In this document: positions 7,407 to 14,531 of the stretch, piece by piece
Position numbering within the stretch: position 1 is the first letter of the stretch
How the letters are laid out: every line of letters starts with the position of its first letter
Assembly (NCBI GenBank): GCA_003499525.1
Contig: DNTB01000011.1
Coordinates: 1 to 14,583 of the forward strand
DNA: 14,583 nucleotides
Direction of reading: 5' to 3'
Origin: Flavobacteriales bacterium
Lineage (GTDB): Bacteria; Bacteroidota; Bacteroidia; Flavobacteriales_G; Salibacteraceae
Position numbers and translations under genes: made by a program
Notes under the pieces: generated by a model
What the model was told of the DNA's origin: nothing
Databases searched by the model: none
The model's input: the letters and a program-made list of their open reading frames with translations, nothing else

Positions 7407-8225
7407 ATGCACCTTTCGGTTAATTTGAAAACGCTTCGTAAGTATCGCGGAATATCGCAGCAGAAACTCGCCGAGGAGCTAGGTGTGAAGCGCAGCACGC
7501 TCAATGCATGGGAAAATCGAATATCAGAACCTGGAGTAGCTATCCTCATTAAAATAGCCGATCATTTTCGAATCAGTATGGATCGTTTGCTTCGCCAGGA
7601 TTTAACTGAGCTCACCCGATTTGAGCTCAAGCGAATTGAAGAAGGTTTCGATGTCGATTTAAGAGGAAAGCATCTTCGAATATTAGCCACATCGGTAGAT
7701 CGGGATGGAGAAGAAAGAATTGAAGTGGTGCCTGAAAAAGCGAAAGCCGGGTACACCGCCGGATATTCCGACCCTGAATTTGTAGGTCAATTACCCCGAA
7801 TATCACTGCCGTTTTTAGGAACGGATAGAAAATATCGCGCATTTCCTGTAAAAGGCGACTCTATGCCACCCGTAGATGATGGAGATTGGATAGTTGCAGA
7901 ATATCTTCAAGACTGGAACGAGCTGAAAGATGGTGAGCCCTGTGTTGTAGTTAGCAGGCAGGAAGGAATTGTTTTTAAAAAAGTCTACAATAACATAAAA
8001 AATGATGGAGAACTAAGGCTCGTATCCACCAATCCTGAGTACCCACCTTACTCCATACATATTCGAGAGGTTTTGGAGTTGTGGAAGTTTCGAAATTACA
8101 TAAGTGGGGTTTTAGTTGAAGTTGAACCACATCCAAATAAAATCGCCAGAGCACTGAACCATATTGCTAATGAAATAGACGAATTAAAGGGGGAGTTGAG
8201 AAACAACAAAACGCAAGACAAATAA
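7407..8225 (+). CDS. XRE-HTH / S24-peptidase transcriptional regulator (LexA/CI-like)
   Basis: This is a 272-residue two-domain repressor. An XRE helix-turn-helix spans about residues 4-62 (LKTLRKYRGISQQKLAEELG, then RSTLNAWENRISEPG). A linker with two Ala-Gly bonds (AKAGYTAGY, 112-120) offers a self-cleavage site, most likely Ala114-Gly115. The S24 peptidase domain carries GDSMPP with nucleophile Ser152 and VFKKV with the general-base Lys191. After the peptidase fold, residues 244-265 look helical and possibly coiled-coil. Family members repress DNA-damage or prophage genes and are inactivated by RecA-stimulated self-cleavage. Divergent placement against the Y-polymerase/SRAP/dnaE2 set strongly suggests it controls that set and itself. 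It is not the standard LexA, whose N-terminal domain is a winged helix, but a CI-like hybrid common in Bacteroidota. The start at 7407 fits the HTH's usual N-terminal distance. Confidence 0.92.
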   Translation: MHLSVNLKTLRKYRGISQQKLAEELGVKRSTLNAWENRISEPGVAILIKIADHFRISMDRLLRQDLTELTRFELKRIEEGFDVDLRGKHLRILATSVDRDGEERIEVVPEKAKAGYTAGYSDPEFVGQLPRISLPFLGTDRKYRAFPVKGDSMPPVDDGDWIVAEYLQDWNELKDGEPCVVVSRQEGIVFKKVYNNIKNDGELRLVSTNPEYPPYSIHIREVLELWKFRNYISGVLVEVEPHPNKIARALNHIANEIDELKGELRNNKTQDK

Positions 8226-8259
8226 GGTAATAGCTTGCAGTATTCATAAAAATAGAATG

Positions 8260-8271
8260 ATTATTCATCAA
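8260..8271. promoter_or_regulatory. Inverted copy of part of operator 2, between regulator and paaG
   Basis: ATTATTCATCAA is the exact reverse complement of 7354-7365, which covers most of operator 2. It lies 34 bp after the regulator stop and 86 bp before paaG. The opposite half-site is not at the same spacing here, so this is at most a half-site. A related TATTCAT lies 21 bp upstream at 8241-8247. Whether the regulator binds here is unknown. Confidence 0.25.
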
Positions 8272-8335
8272 TATTTCTGATTACAAAAGAAGCCGGATAT
8301 TCTGCTATGATGATCAAAAAAAATGCCCAATAATC

Positions 8336-8343
8336 TATCTTCG
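8336..8343 (+). promoter_or_regulatory. Possible -7 promoter element for paaG-paaH
   Basis: TATCTTCG matches TAnnTTTG at all but one position and lies 14 bp before the paaG ATG, implying a very short leader. No clear -33 element is visible. The 132-bp gap 8226-8357 otherwise holds only the TATTCAT repeats and an A/T-rich stretch. Confidence 0.3.
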
Positions 8344-8357
8344 TCCAAACTCTGAAT

Positions 8358-9137
8358 ATGGGAAATTTTATTCAATTCAATGTAGAAAACGGCATTGCAG
8401 TTTTGACTTTGAACCGTCCTGATAAACTAAATTCATTTAATCGGGATATGGCTTTGGATATGCAATCCAGACTGGATGAATGTCGGGAGAACACTGAAAT
8501 TCGCGCCGTAGTTATTACAGGAAGTGGAAGGGCCTTTAGTGCGGGTCAGGATCTGGAGGAGGCGACAGACCCGCAGGGGCCTGAGCTAAGCAAAATTGTG
8601 TGCGAACATTACAACCCTATAGTTAAAAGAATTCGTGCTTTAGAAAAGCCAGTTATTGCATTGGTAAATGGAGTAGCAGCCGGAGCAGGAGCAAATATTG
8701 CACTGTCTTGCGATATTGTACTTGCGGCTCAGTCAGCCACATTTATACAGGCCTTCAGCAAGATTGGACTGATACCGGATAGTGGGGGAACCTACTTTCT
8801 GCCGAGGTTGGTGGGAATGCAGAAAGCCTCCGCTCTAATGATGCTTGGAGATAAGATAACAGCGAAAGAGGCAGAGAGTATGGGGATGATTTACAAGGTC
8901 GTCCCCGATGATGAACTGGAATCATTTGGATTAAAACTATCAGTTCACTTGGCCCAGATGCCAACTTTTGGACTAGCGCTTACCAAAAAAGCACTAAACA
9001 AATCTTTCGGAAACAATCTTAACCAGCAACTCGATCTTGAAGATCAACTACAGACCATGGCTGGTAAAAGCGATGACTATAAGGAAGGAACAGCAGCATT
9101 TCTTGAAAAGCGCAAACCCATTTTTAAAGGAAAATAA
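8358..9137 (+). CDS. paaG: Enoyl-CoA hydratase/isomerase, PaaG type (ring-epoxide isomerase)
   Basis: This 259-residue crotonase-fold enzyme most resembles PaaG (about 262 residues). PaaG converts ring-1,2-epoxyphenylacetyl-CoA to the seven-membered oxepin-CoA and also moves double bonds in later intermediates of phenylacetate breakdown. Seen: LNRPDKLNSFN (18-28), oxyanion-hole backbone positions in SAGQDLEE (61-68) and NGVAAGAGANIALSCD (104-119), and FSKIGLIPDSGGTYFLPRL (133-151). Asp141 in that last motif aligns with the catalytic Asp136 of E. coli PaaG, and PDSGGT is characteristic of PaaG rather than of PaaF or generic hydratases. The gene is separated by only 2 bp from paaH, so the two form an operon. 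The gene context with paaH and paaJ supports the pathway assignment; a generic enoyl-CoA isomerase is the main alternative. Confidence 0.87.
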   Translation: MGNFIQFNVENGIAVLTLNRPDKLNSFNRDMALDMQSRLDECRENTEIRAVVITGSGRAFSAGQDLEEATDPQGPELSKIVCEHYNPIVKRIRALEKPVIALVNGVAAGAGANIALSCDIVLAAQSATFIQAFSKIGLIPDSGGTYFLPRLVGMQKASALMMLGDKITAKEAESMGMIYKVVPDDELESFGLKLSVHLAQMPTFGLALTKKALNKSFGNNLNQQLDLEDQLQTMAGKSDDYKEGTAAFLEKRKPIFKGK

Positions 9138-9139
9138 TT

Positions 9140-10321
9140 ATGAGCACAGACCTCACTAAAGAGAGCCTTGTTGGAATAATTGGCTCTGGTGCAATGGGAG
9201 TGGGAATAGCCCAGATTGCAGCAGAAAATGGACATAATGTTGTTCTTTATGACGTTGATAATGAGGCGCTTGTAAAGGCGCGGATCAAGATAGAGGCGCT
9301 TATGGATAAGCTTATAAGCAAAGGCAAGCGCACACAAGAGCAAGCAACAAAAATTTTAAGCTGCATTCGTTATGTTGATGGTCTTCATTATTTTAAGGAT
9401 ACCCATTTCGTCATTGAGGCCATTGTTGAGAACCTTGAAGTTAAAACTGAACTGTTCCTCCATCTGGAGAAAGTTGTAGGCAAAGACTGTGTACTTGCTA
9501 CCAATACTTCTTCGCTCTCCATTGCGGCTATTGGAGGTAAGATGCAAAATCCGGAACGCCTTATCGGTGTGCATTTTTTCAATCCGGCTCCACTTATGCC
9601 TCTTGTTGAGATTATTCCTTCGCTTAGGACAAACCCAGAAATTGTTGAAGAAGTAACCGATTTAGTCAAATTCTGGGGTAAACACACAGTTTTGGCAAAA
9701 GATACTCCCGGATTTATTGTGAATCGGGTGGCACGCCCATTTTACAGCGAGGCACTAAGGATTCTTGAAGAAGGCATTGCCGATGTTACTACAATTGACT
9801 GGGCGATGAAAGATTTGGCTGGGTTCAGAATGGGGCCATTTGAATTGATGGACCTTATAGGTAACGATATCAACTATGTTGTTACCGAAACAGTTTGGCA
9901 GCAGATGTACTATGACCCGAAATATAAGCCGGCCATTACCCAGAAAAGATTGATGGAATCAGGACTTCATGGACGAAAAACGGGTATAGGTTTTTATGAT
10001 TATGAGCAACCTGATTTGAATCCATTGCCTTTTCATGACCGCAAACTGGGCCAGGAAATTGTCGATAGAATTCTTTACATGCTCATCAATGAAGCAGCAG
10101 ATACTCTATTCTGGAAAATAGCATCGAGAGACGACATTGATACCGCAATGATTAAAGGGCTGAATCATCCTAAAGGGCCTTTTCAATGGGCTGATGAAAT
10201 AGGAATACTAAGAGCACTAGATGGCATGCGCGATCTTTTTGAGTGGTATGGAGATGACCGATATAGACCGAGTATTTTGCTCAAAAGAAAAGCGGAAGAG
10301 GCCTTTCCATCTTTTTATTAG
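9140..10321 (+). CDS. paaH: 3-hydroxyacyl-CoA dehydrogenase, PaaH type
   Basis: This is a 393-residue NAD-dependent 3-hydroxyacyl-CoA dehydrogenase. In phenylacetate breakdown PaaH oxidises 3-hydroxyadipyl-CoA to 3-oxoadipyl-CoA, the substrate of PaaJ. A Rossmann fold starts with IIGSGAMGVGIAQ (13-25). The catalytic set is Ser124 (in NTSSLS), His145 (HFFNP), Glu157 and Asn195 (GFIVNR). Their spacing of 21, 12 and 38 residues is the same as in human mitochondrial HAD. Two C-terminal 3HCDH helical domains follow (about 188-285 and 305-393), with GRKTGIGFYDY between them and NHPKGPFQWAD in the second. It is shorter than E. coli PaaH (475) but has both helical domains. An AAAGGA ribosome-binding sequence lies in the last codons of paaG. 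The stop faces the DUF5723 gene with only 4 bp between them. Confidence 0.88.
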   Translation: MSTDLTKESLVGIIGSGAMGVGIAQIAAENGHNVVLYDVDNEALVKARIKIEALMDKLISKGKRTQEQATKILSCIRYVDGLHYFKDTHFVIEAIVENLEVKTELFLHLEKVVGKDCVLATNTSSLSIAAIGGKMQNPERLIGVHFFNPAPLMPLVEIIPSLRTNPEIVEEVTDLVKFWGKHTVLAKDTPGFIVNRVARPFYSEALRILEEGIADVTTIDWAMKDLAGFRMGPFELMDLIGNDINYVVTETVWQQMYYDPKYKPAITQKRLMESGLHGRKTGIGFYDYEQPDLNPLPFHDRKLGQEIVDRILYMLINEAADTLFWKIASRDDIDTAMIKGLNHPKGPFQWADEIGILRALDGMRDLFEWYGDDRYRPSILLKRKAEEAFPSFY

Positions 10322-10325
10322 CCCT

Positions 10326-11774
10326 TTATTTTCTCTTGCCGTATTCTACTTTTTTGCCGGAAGTCTTATAGCCAGGTGCGGTACACTCCTTAACCGACCA
10401 TTTTTTGCCTTTGGCAGCCCTGCATTCAGGACTGGTAAGAATAGGTATTTTGATATGGAAATATGCATCAAGCCTTTTCACATCAATATTGAAAAACCAC
10501 GGTATGAAGCTATCCGTACCTACGGTCAAATACCAAAATCTTATAGATGCCCCTATGCCAGGTTGCAATGCTTCATTCATGCTGAAGGGTATGGAAGCGC
10601 CAAACCTACGCGATTCATATCTGGGTGTTACTGCCAAGAGATGCATGCGCTCTGCTCCGTACTTTCTTTTATATCTGAAACCATACACTGCGGTGGCATT
10701 GACATAGAGTCCGTAGCCCATGTTATAGTCGAACTGAGCGGAAATAGAAGTGGGTAAAGGACTGTTATAGGTATTGGTAGCTTCAGTAATAAAAGGTGCA
10801 AATCGTTCGTCAAGACCCTCCACAGCTTCCTCGATGCTGTTTGGCCGGAAATCGTCATAGTTATTCCAAATAAGCTGGCCTTGATCTAATCGCCTTTGAT
10901 AGGACTGGGCACCTGAAAACCTCACTCTTCCTATATCCAGAATAGATATTCCGAAACGATATAAATAATCAGTATACCTACATCCGCTCGACCGCGAATG
11001 TGGAACATATGAGGTCACATTGTCCAGTTTTTTTTCATAAACCACGCCCAAATCTAGCCCCCAACCTGTTCCCGGGTAAAAGCCAAGACTACTGCCTCCA
11101 TATTCACCGGTAAGCTCGTATACCTCTGTAACAGAATCATTTATAACTGTGTAATTGATGTTTTCTGCCATTAGATACGCAGATCCCAACCCAAATAAAT
11201 ACTTAAAATTGAGTCCGGCTTTTATCATATCATTCCCACTCTGGTAAGCAATCATCCCAACATTGACTCCTATTTCACCCCATGATAAACTCTTGATACG
11301 AAAGTCACCCGTTTCAAAATTCCTGCCGTAGAGTTCATCTTGCTGAAAACCATAAATCATACCCCTTGCAACTTCCTGAGGTATTTGTCTGCCAATGGCA
11401 TAGTTGCGCTGCGCCAAACTAAGACCTATGGAAAACTGCCCTAAACTGAGGTTAAACGCCGGCCCCAGCAGTAATGCTTCTCCCTGGAAAATGGCACGGT
11501 CATACCTTAAATCGAACTGTAAGGTGTCCGGAAATTGTCCTCTTAGAATGCTGGTCTGATTGCGCGGAAGATAGGCGAAGTTATTGGCCACAAATCCATA
11601 AAAACCCACTACATGAATATCCAACCATGGCAGCGGGTCTACAGACAACGCTGGATTGAGACGCACATTTTCAGTGGTATTGTAATTGTCATGCACAATT
11701 CCCATTTGCATTTGGGCAAATAGACCTTTTGACAAAACGAAAAAGGCTATGCAGAGTAGGGAAAGCCTTGTCAT
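10326..11774 (-). CDS. DUF5723-type outer-membrane beta-barrel protein
   Basis: This 482-residue protein has a clear signal peptide (MTRLSLLCIAFFVLSKGLFA, cut before Gln21). A long body of alternating aromatic, Gly and Asn residues follows, typical of Bacteroidota outer-membrane barrels. The N-terminal section after the signal (NYNTTENVRLNPAL, then a DIHVVGFYGFVANNFAYL segment) fits the DUF5723 family, whose function is unknown and which is often annotated as an outer-membrane protein of FadL-like or PorP-like architecture. The last barrel-like strand ends near FHIKIPIL. The final 35 residues form a Lys/Arg-rich tail with two cysteines instead of the terminal Phe seen on many barrels. It is transcribed against the flanking paa genes: it converges with paaH and diverges from paaJ. 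Whether it serves uptake of aromatic substrates is speculation; no sequence feature shows it. Confidence 0.72.
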   Translation of the reverse strand: MTRLSLLCIAFFVLSKGLFAQMQMGIVHDNYNTTENVRLNPALSVDPLPWLDIHVVGFYGFVANNFAYLPRNQTSILRGQFPDTLQFDLRYDRAIFQGEALLLGPAFNLSLGQFSIGLSLAQRNYAIGRQIPQEVARGMIYGFQQDELYGRNFETGDFRIKSLSWGEIGVNVGMIAYQSGNDMIKAGLNFKYLFGLGSAYLMAENINYTVINDSVTEVYELTGEYGGSSLGFYPGTGWGLDLGVVYEKKLDNVTSYVPHSRSSGCRYTDYLYRFGISILDIGRVRFSGAQSYQRRLDQGQLIWNNYDDFRPNSIEEAVEGLDERFAPFITEATNTYNSPLPTSISAQFDYNMGYGLYVNATAVYGFRYKRKYGAERMHLLAVTPRYESRRFGASIPFSMNEALQPGIGASIRFWYLTVGTDSFIPWFFNIDVKRLDAYFHIKIPILTSPECRAAKGKKWSVKECTAPGYKTSGKKVEYGKRK

Positions 11775-11830
11775 GTTAGATTTAAAACTTTTAGCGATAA
11801 AAGTAGTTCATCCAGCTGCTTCGAATTGGA

Positions 11831-11838
11831 TAATTTTG
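11831..11838 (+). promoter_or_regulatory. Candidate -7 promoter element of paaJ
   Basis: TAATTTTG is a full match to the Bacteroidota TAnnTTTG consensus, 41 bp before the paaJ ATG at 11880. It lies in the 105-bp region shared with the divergent DUF5723 gene. No convincing -33 TTG is seen at the expected distance. The position implies a leader of roughly 35 bases and argues for the start at 11880 over the upstream in-frame ATG at 11826, which precedes this element. Confidence 0.45.
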
Positions 11839-11879
11839 ACACAATTCAGTTAACGGTCACTTTTAATAAATATTCGGTA

Positions 11880-13082
11880 ATGGAAGCATACATAGTAGAT
11901 GGAATTAGAACCCCAATCGGAAATTTCGGTGGTAGTTTAAGTACCATAAGAACAGATGATTTAGCGGCTCATGTACTGAAAGAAATTGTGAGCAGAAATG
12001 ACTTTGACAGCTGTGCTATCAACGACGTTGTTTTAGGCTGCGCCAATCAGGCAGGAGAAGACAACCGAAATGTAGCCAGAATGGCGCTATTGCTGGCAGG
12101 AATACCCTGGAGTGTGCCGGGAGAAACGGTAAACCGATTGTGTGCTTCAGGAATGTCAGCCATCGTGCATGCATATCGGGCGGTAAGAAATGGTGACGGT
12201 GATGTATTTCTCGCCGGAGGTGTAGAAAATATGACCCGCGGACCGTGGGTTATTTCGAAAGTTTCAAAACCTTTTGGCAGAGATGCGGAAATGCACGATA
12301 GCAGTTTTGGCTGGCGATTTATAAACCCAATGATGAAGGAACTCTATGGTACCGATGGCATGGGTGAAACTGCAGAAAACCTTGCCGATATGTACAATAT
12401 ATCACGGGAAGATCAGGATCGATTTTCATACTTAACACAACAGAAAGCTGCTCGTGCACAAGAAAGTGGCAGATTAGCTGAGGAAATATGTTCTGTGTCT
12501 ATTCCAAGAAGGAAAGCTGACCCCATAGTTTTTAGCCGCGATGAATTCGTAAAACCCAATACCAGCTTGGAAATCCTTGCTAAACTAAGACCTGCATTCC
12601 GCAAAGAAGGCAGTGTGACGGCTGGAAACTCCTCGGGGCTTAATGACGGTTCCGGTGCAGTATTAATAGCATCAGAATCAGGGCTTAAGCACCACAATTT
12701 CAAGCCTATGGCCAGAATTGTATCATCCGGTGTGGCAGGTGTTGAGCCAAGAATAATGGGCATTGGACCCTATTATGCTACGGAAATTGCGCTACGAAAA
12801 GCGGGACTCACCCTTGATGACATGGATATCATTGAACTCAATGAAGCTTTTGCAGCCCAGTCGCTGGCGGTGACAAGGAAATGGGGCATTGCTGATGATG
12901 ACCCAAGGTTGAATCCGAATGGAGGAGCAATAGCTCTGGGCCATCCTCTGGGAATGTCCGGAATGCGCATTACGCATGCTGCAGCTATCGAATTGCAAAA
13001 GCGGAAAAAGAAATATGCCCTGGCGACGATGTGTATTGGAGTAGGGCAAGGTTACGCCGTTATAATAGAGAACGTTAATTAA
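11880..13082 (+). CDS. paaJ: 3-oxoadipyl-CoA/3-oxo-5,6-dehydrosuberyl-CoA thiolase
   Basis: This 400-residue thiolase is nearly the length of E. coli PaaJ (401) and is very similar to PaaJ/PcaF. It splits 3-oxoadipyl-CoA to acetyl-CoA and succinyl-CoA and, in the phenylacetate route, 3-oxo-5,6-dehydrosuberyl-CoA. Seen: YIVDGIRTPIG near the start, the subgroup-specific GCANQAGEDNRNVARMA (53-69), acyl-accepting Cys88 in NRLCASG, NEAF (321-324), His355 in ALGHPLG and Cys385 in MCIGVGQG. The usual NRLCGSG has Ala in place of the first Gly here, a mild change. Residues coded before 11880 do not belong to the family. It is followed after 11 bp by the AIM24-like gene. Together with paaG and paaH it supplies the end of the pathway. 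A beta-ketoadipate-pathway PcaF is the alternative, but no pca genes are in view. Confidence 0.88.
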   Translation: MEAYIVDGIRTPIGNFGGSLSTIRTDDLAAHVLKEIVSRNDFDSCAINDVVLGCANQAGEDNRNVARMALLLAGIPWSVPGETVNRLCASGMSAIVHAYRAVRNGDGDVFLAGGVENMTRGPWVISKVSKPFGRDAEMHDSSFGWRFINPMMKELYGTDGMGETAENLADMYNISREDQDRFSYLTQQKAARAQESGRLAEEICSVSIPRRKADPIVFSRDEFVKPNTSLEILAKLRPAFRKEGSVTAGNSSGLNDGSGAVLIASESGLKHHNFKPMARIVSSGVAGVEPRIMGIGPYYATEIALRKAGLTLDDMDIIELNEAFAAQSLAVTRKWGIADDDPRLNPNGGAIALGHPLGMSGMRITHAAAIELQKRKKKYALATMCIGVGQGYAVIIENVN

Positions 13083-13093
13083 TAAACATACCG

Positions 13094-13894
13094 ATGAACG
13101 CACATGAAATAGATTACCATATTTATGGAGATGACATACAGTTTGTTGAGATTGAACTGGACCCTCAGGAAGCGGTAATTGCCGAACCCGGAAGCATGAT
13201 GTACAAGCCCTCATCAATTGAGATGGATACGATACTCGGAGACGGAAGCAAACAACAAGGAGGGGTGTTTGATTCTCTTTTATCCGCCGGTAAAAGATTG
13301 CTCACGGGAGAAGGGATCTTCTTGACCTCGTATTGGAATAAGGGGTTTAAGAAAGAGCGAGTTGCTTTTGCGGCGACCATTCCTGGTAAGATCATTCCTC
13401 TTGACTTAAGCCTGTATCAAGGTAAGGTTGTTTTGCAAAAAGAGTCTTTTTTGTGTGCTGCTAAAGGTGTTTCGGTGGACCTCGAATTTCGAAAGAAGCT
13501 GGGAGTCGGACTTCTCGGTGGAGAGGGTTTCATCATGCAGAAACTAACCGGCGATGGATGGGCATTTGCTCATGCTGGAGGAGCAATCATCAGAAAAGAA
13601 CTCAATAATGAAGCCCTGGAGGTGGATACCGGTTGTCTTGTAGGGTTTGCTGGTAATATAAATTACGATATCACCTGGGTGAAGGGCATTAAGAATATGC
13701 TTTTTAGTGGTGAAGGAATTTCATTAGCTCATTTGAGCGGTAATGGTACAGTGTGGCTGCAGTCCTTACCATTTTCCCGATTAGCAGACCGAATCATTAG
13801 CGCGGCTCCTAAAATGGGCGGAAGCAGACGAGGCGAAGGAAGTATCATGGGAGGGCTAGGAGATATCCTCATGGGCGATCAAAGAGATCGTTGA
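13094..13894 (+). CDS. AIM24 / TIGR00266 family protein
   Basis: This is a 266-residue protein of the AIM24/TIGR00266 family (bacterial homologues of the yeast mitochondrial protein Aim24); the bacterial biochemical role is unknown. Typical marks: IEIELDPQEAVIAEPGSMMY-like N-terminus, a GGVFDSLLSAGKRLLTGEG segment near residue 55, FLTSYWNKG, GFIMQKLTGDGWAFAHAGG in the middle, DTGCLVGFAGNINYDI, and MLFSGEGISLAHLSGNGTVWLQSLP late. The C-terminus is Gly-rich (GGSRRGEGSIMGGLGDILMGD) and probably flexible. There is no signal peptide or membrane helix, so it is likely cytosolic. It lies 11 bp after paaJ on the same strand and is probably co-transcribed. No functional link to phenylacetate breakdown is known to me. 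Confidence 0.87.
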   Translation: MNAHEIDYHIYGDDIQFVEIELDPQEAVIAEPGSMMYKPSSIEMDTILGDGSKQQGGVFDSLLSAGKRLLTGEGIFLTSYWNKGFKKERVAFAATIPGKIIPLDLSLYQGKVVLQKESFLCAAKGVSVDLEFRKKLGVGLLGGEGFIMQKLTGDGWAFAHAGGAIIRKELNNEALEVDTGCLVGFAGNINYDITWVKGIKNMLFSGEGISLAHLSGNGTVWLQSLPFSRLADRIISAAPKMGGSRRGEGSIMGGLGDILMGDQRDR

Positions 13895-13983
13895 ACATCC
13901 GGGGTTGAACCTTTAATTTGGATTTGCCGTTCTAATGTTAACAAAACGTTACGTAAAAATTAATCCAACATAAATTAATTGCG

Positions 13984-13991
13984 TATCTTTG
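13984..13991 (+). promoter_or_regulatory. -7 promoter element of the MORN-repeat gene
   Basis: TATCTTTG is a full match to TAnnTTTG, within the common Bacteroidota context ATTGCGTATCTTTG. It sits 46 bp before the ATG at 14038. The 143-bp gap 13895-14037 otherwise contains only an A/T-rich stretch and no hairpin followed by a T-run, so read-through from the AIM24-like gene remains possible. Confidence 0.6.
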
Positions 13992-14037
13992 TTAAGTGAA
14001 ATTTAAATTGAATGTTAAATCATTAAATCGGATGGCC

Positions 14038-14502
14038 ATGAAAAAACTAATCTTAACAACAATGGCGGTAGCAGTAGCTGCCATGTCGATGGGCCAGATT
14101 CTGGTATATTATGATGATATAGTAGATAAATACTCTGGACCCTATACTGAATACTACAACGATGATGTGGTTAAAGCAGAATACCAACTCATCGATGGAA
14201 CCGTGGACGGAACCGTGACATATTATTACGAGAATGGACAGATTCAGGAAGTTCGTGGATACAACATGGGAGTAAAAAACGGTGTTTGGACTGGATTTAG
14301 CCCGGATGGTGTTCAACTTGGGAAAGTGGAGTACGACAACGGCATAAGAGACGGCAAGTGGAAGGTTTGGGATGCCCAAGGTGTTCTCAGATGTGAGATG
14401 GAGTATGAAGGCGGAAAGAGAATAGGTGTCTGGAAACTCTATGATACTAGCGGCGAGCTCACCGAAACTCGCAACTATGAAGACAATGAGCCGGTGCTAT
14501 AA
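14038..14502 (+). CDS. Small exported protein with MORN_2-type (YwqK-like) repeats
   Basis: This 154-residue protein has a signal peptide (MKKLILTTMAVAVAAMSMGQ, probably cut near Gly19-Gln20). The body consists of four repeats with an exact 24-residue step, of the form G-x-W/V ... Gly ... Tyr. Gly58, 82, 106 and 130 and Gly67, 91, 115 and 139 line up, with Trp84, Trp108 and Trp132 in the last three. This is the MORN_2/YwqK pattern of short beta-hairpins. Such proteins are widespread in Bacteroidota as secreted or periplasmic proteins of unknown job and are often mislabelled as YwqK-family antitoxins. A GTG at 13996 and an ATG at 14032 are in frame, but only 14038 puts the Lys-Lys n-region first. 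A promoter element lies 46 bp upstream. Confidence 0.8.
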   Translation: MKKLILTTMAVAVAAMSMGQILVYYDDIVDKYSGPYTEYYNDDVVKAEYQLIDGTVDGTVTYYYENGQIQEVRGYNMGVKNGVWTGFSPDGVQLGKVEYDNGIRDGKWKVWDAQGVLRCEMEYEGGKRIGVWKLYDTSGELTETRNYEDNEPVL

Positions 14503-14514
14503 CCGTGCCTCGGC

Positions 14515-14531
14515 GGCTAAATGATTTAGCC
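14515..14531 (+). terminator. Perfect inverted repeat after the MORN-repeat gene
   Basis: GGCTAAAT and ATTTAGCC meet around a single central G, giving a 6-bp stem with a 5-base loop, 12 bp after the stop codon. No T-run follows, so efficiency as an intrinsic terminator is doubtful. Confidence 0.4.

Noticed and set aside
7323..7412. N-terminal extension of the Y-family polymerase to the ATG at 7412
   Set aside because: It would overlap the start of the divergent regulator by 6 bp, would consume the whole promoter region with its palindromes, and adds a hydrophobic stretch foreign to the family. The ATG at 7322 gives the normal N-terminus.
10221..10757. Plus-strand open frame of 178 codons across the paaH/DUF5723 junction
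   Set aside because: It overlaps the end of paaH in another frame and then runs antisense to the DUF5723 gene; no protein-family pattern is visible.
11826..11879. Earlier thiolase start at 11826
   Set aside because: The extra 18 residues do not belong to the PaaJ family, and the candidate promoter element at 11831-11838 lies downstream of that ATG.
14038..14502. Reading the MORN_2-type protein as a YwqK-family antitoxin
   Set aside because: It has a signal peptide and no partner toxin gene nearby; the antitoxin label for this repeat type is a common carry-over annotation.
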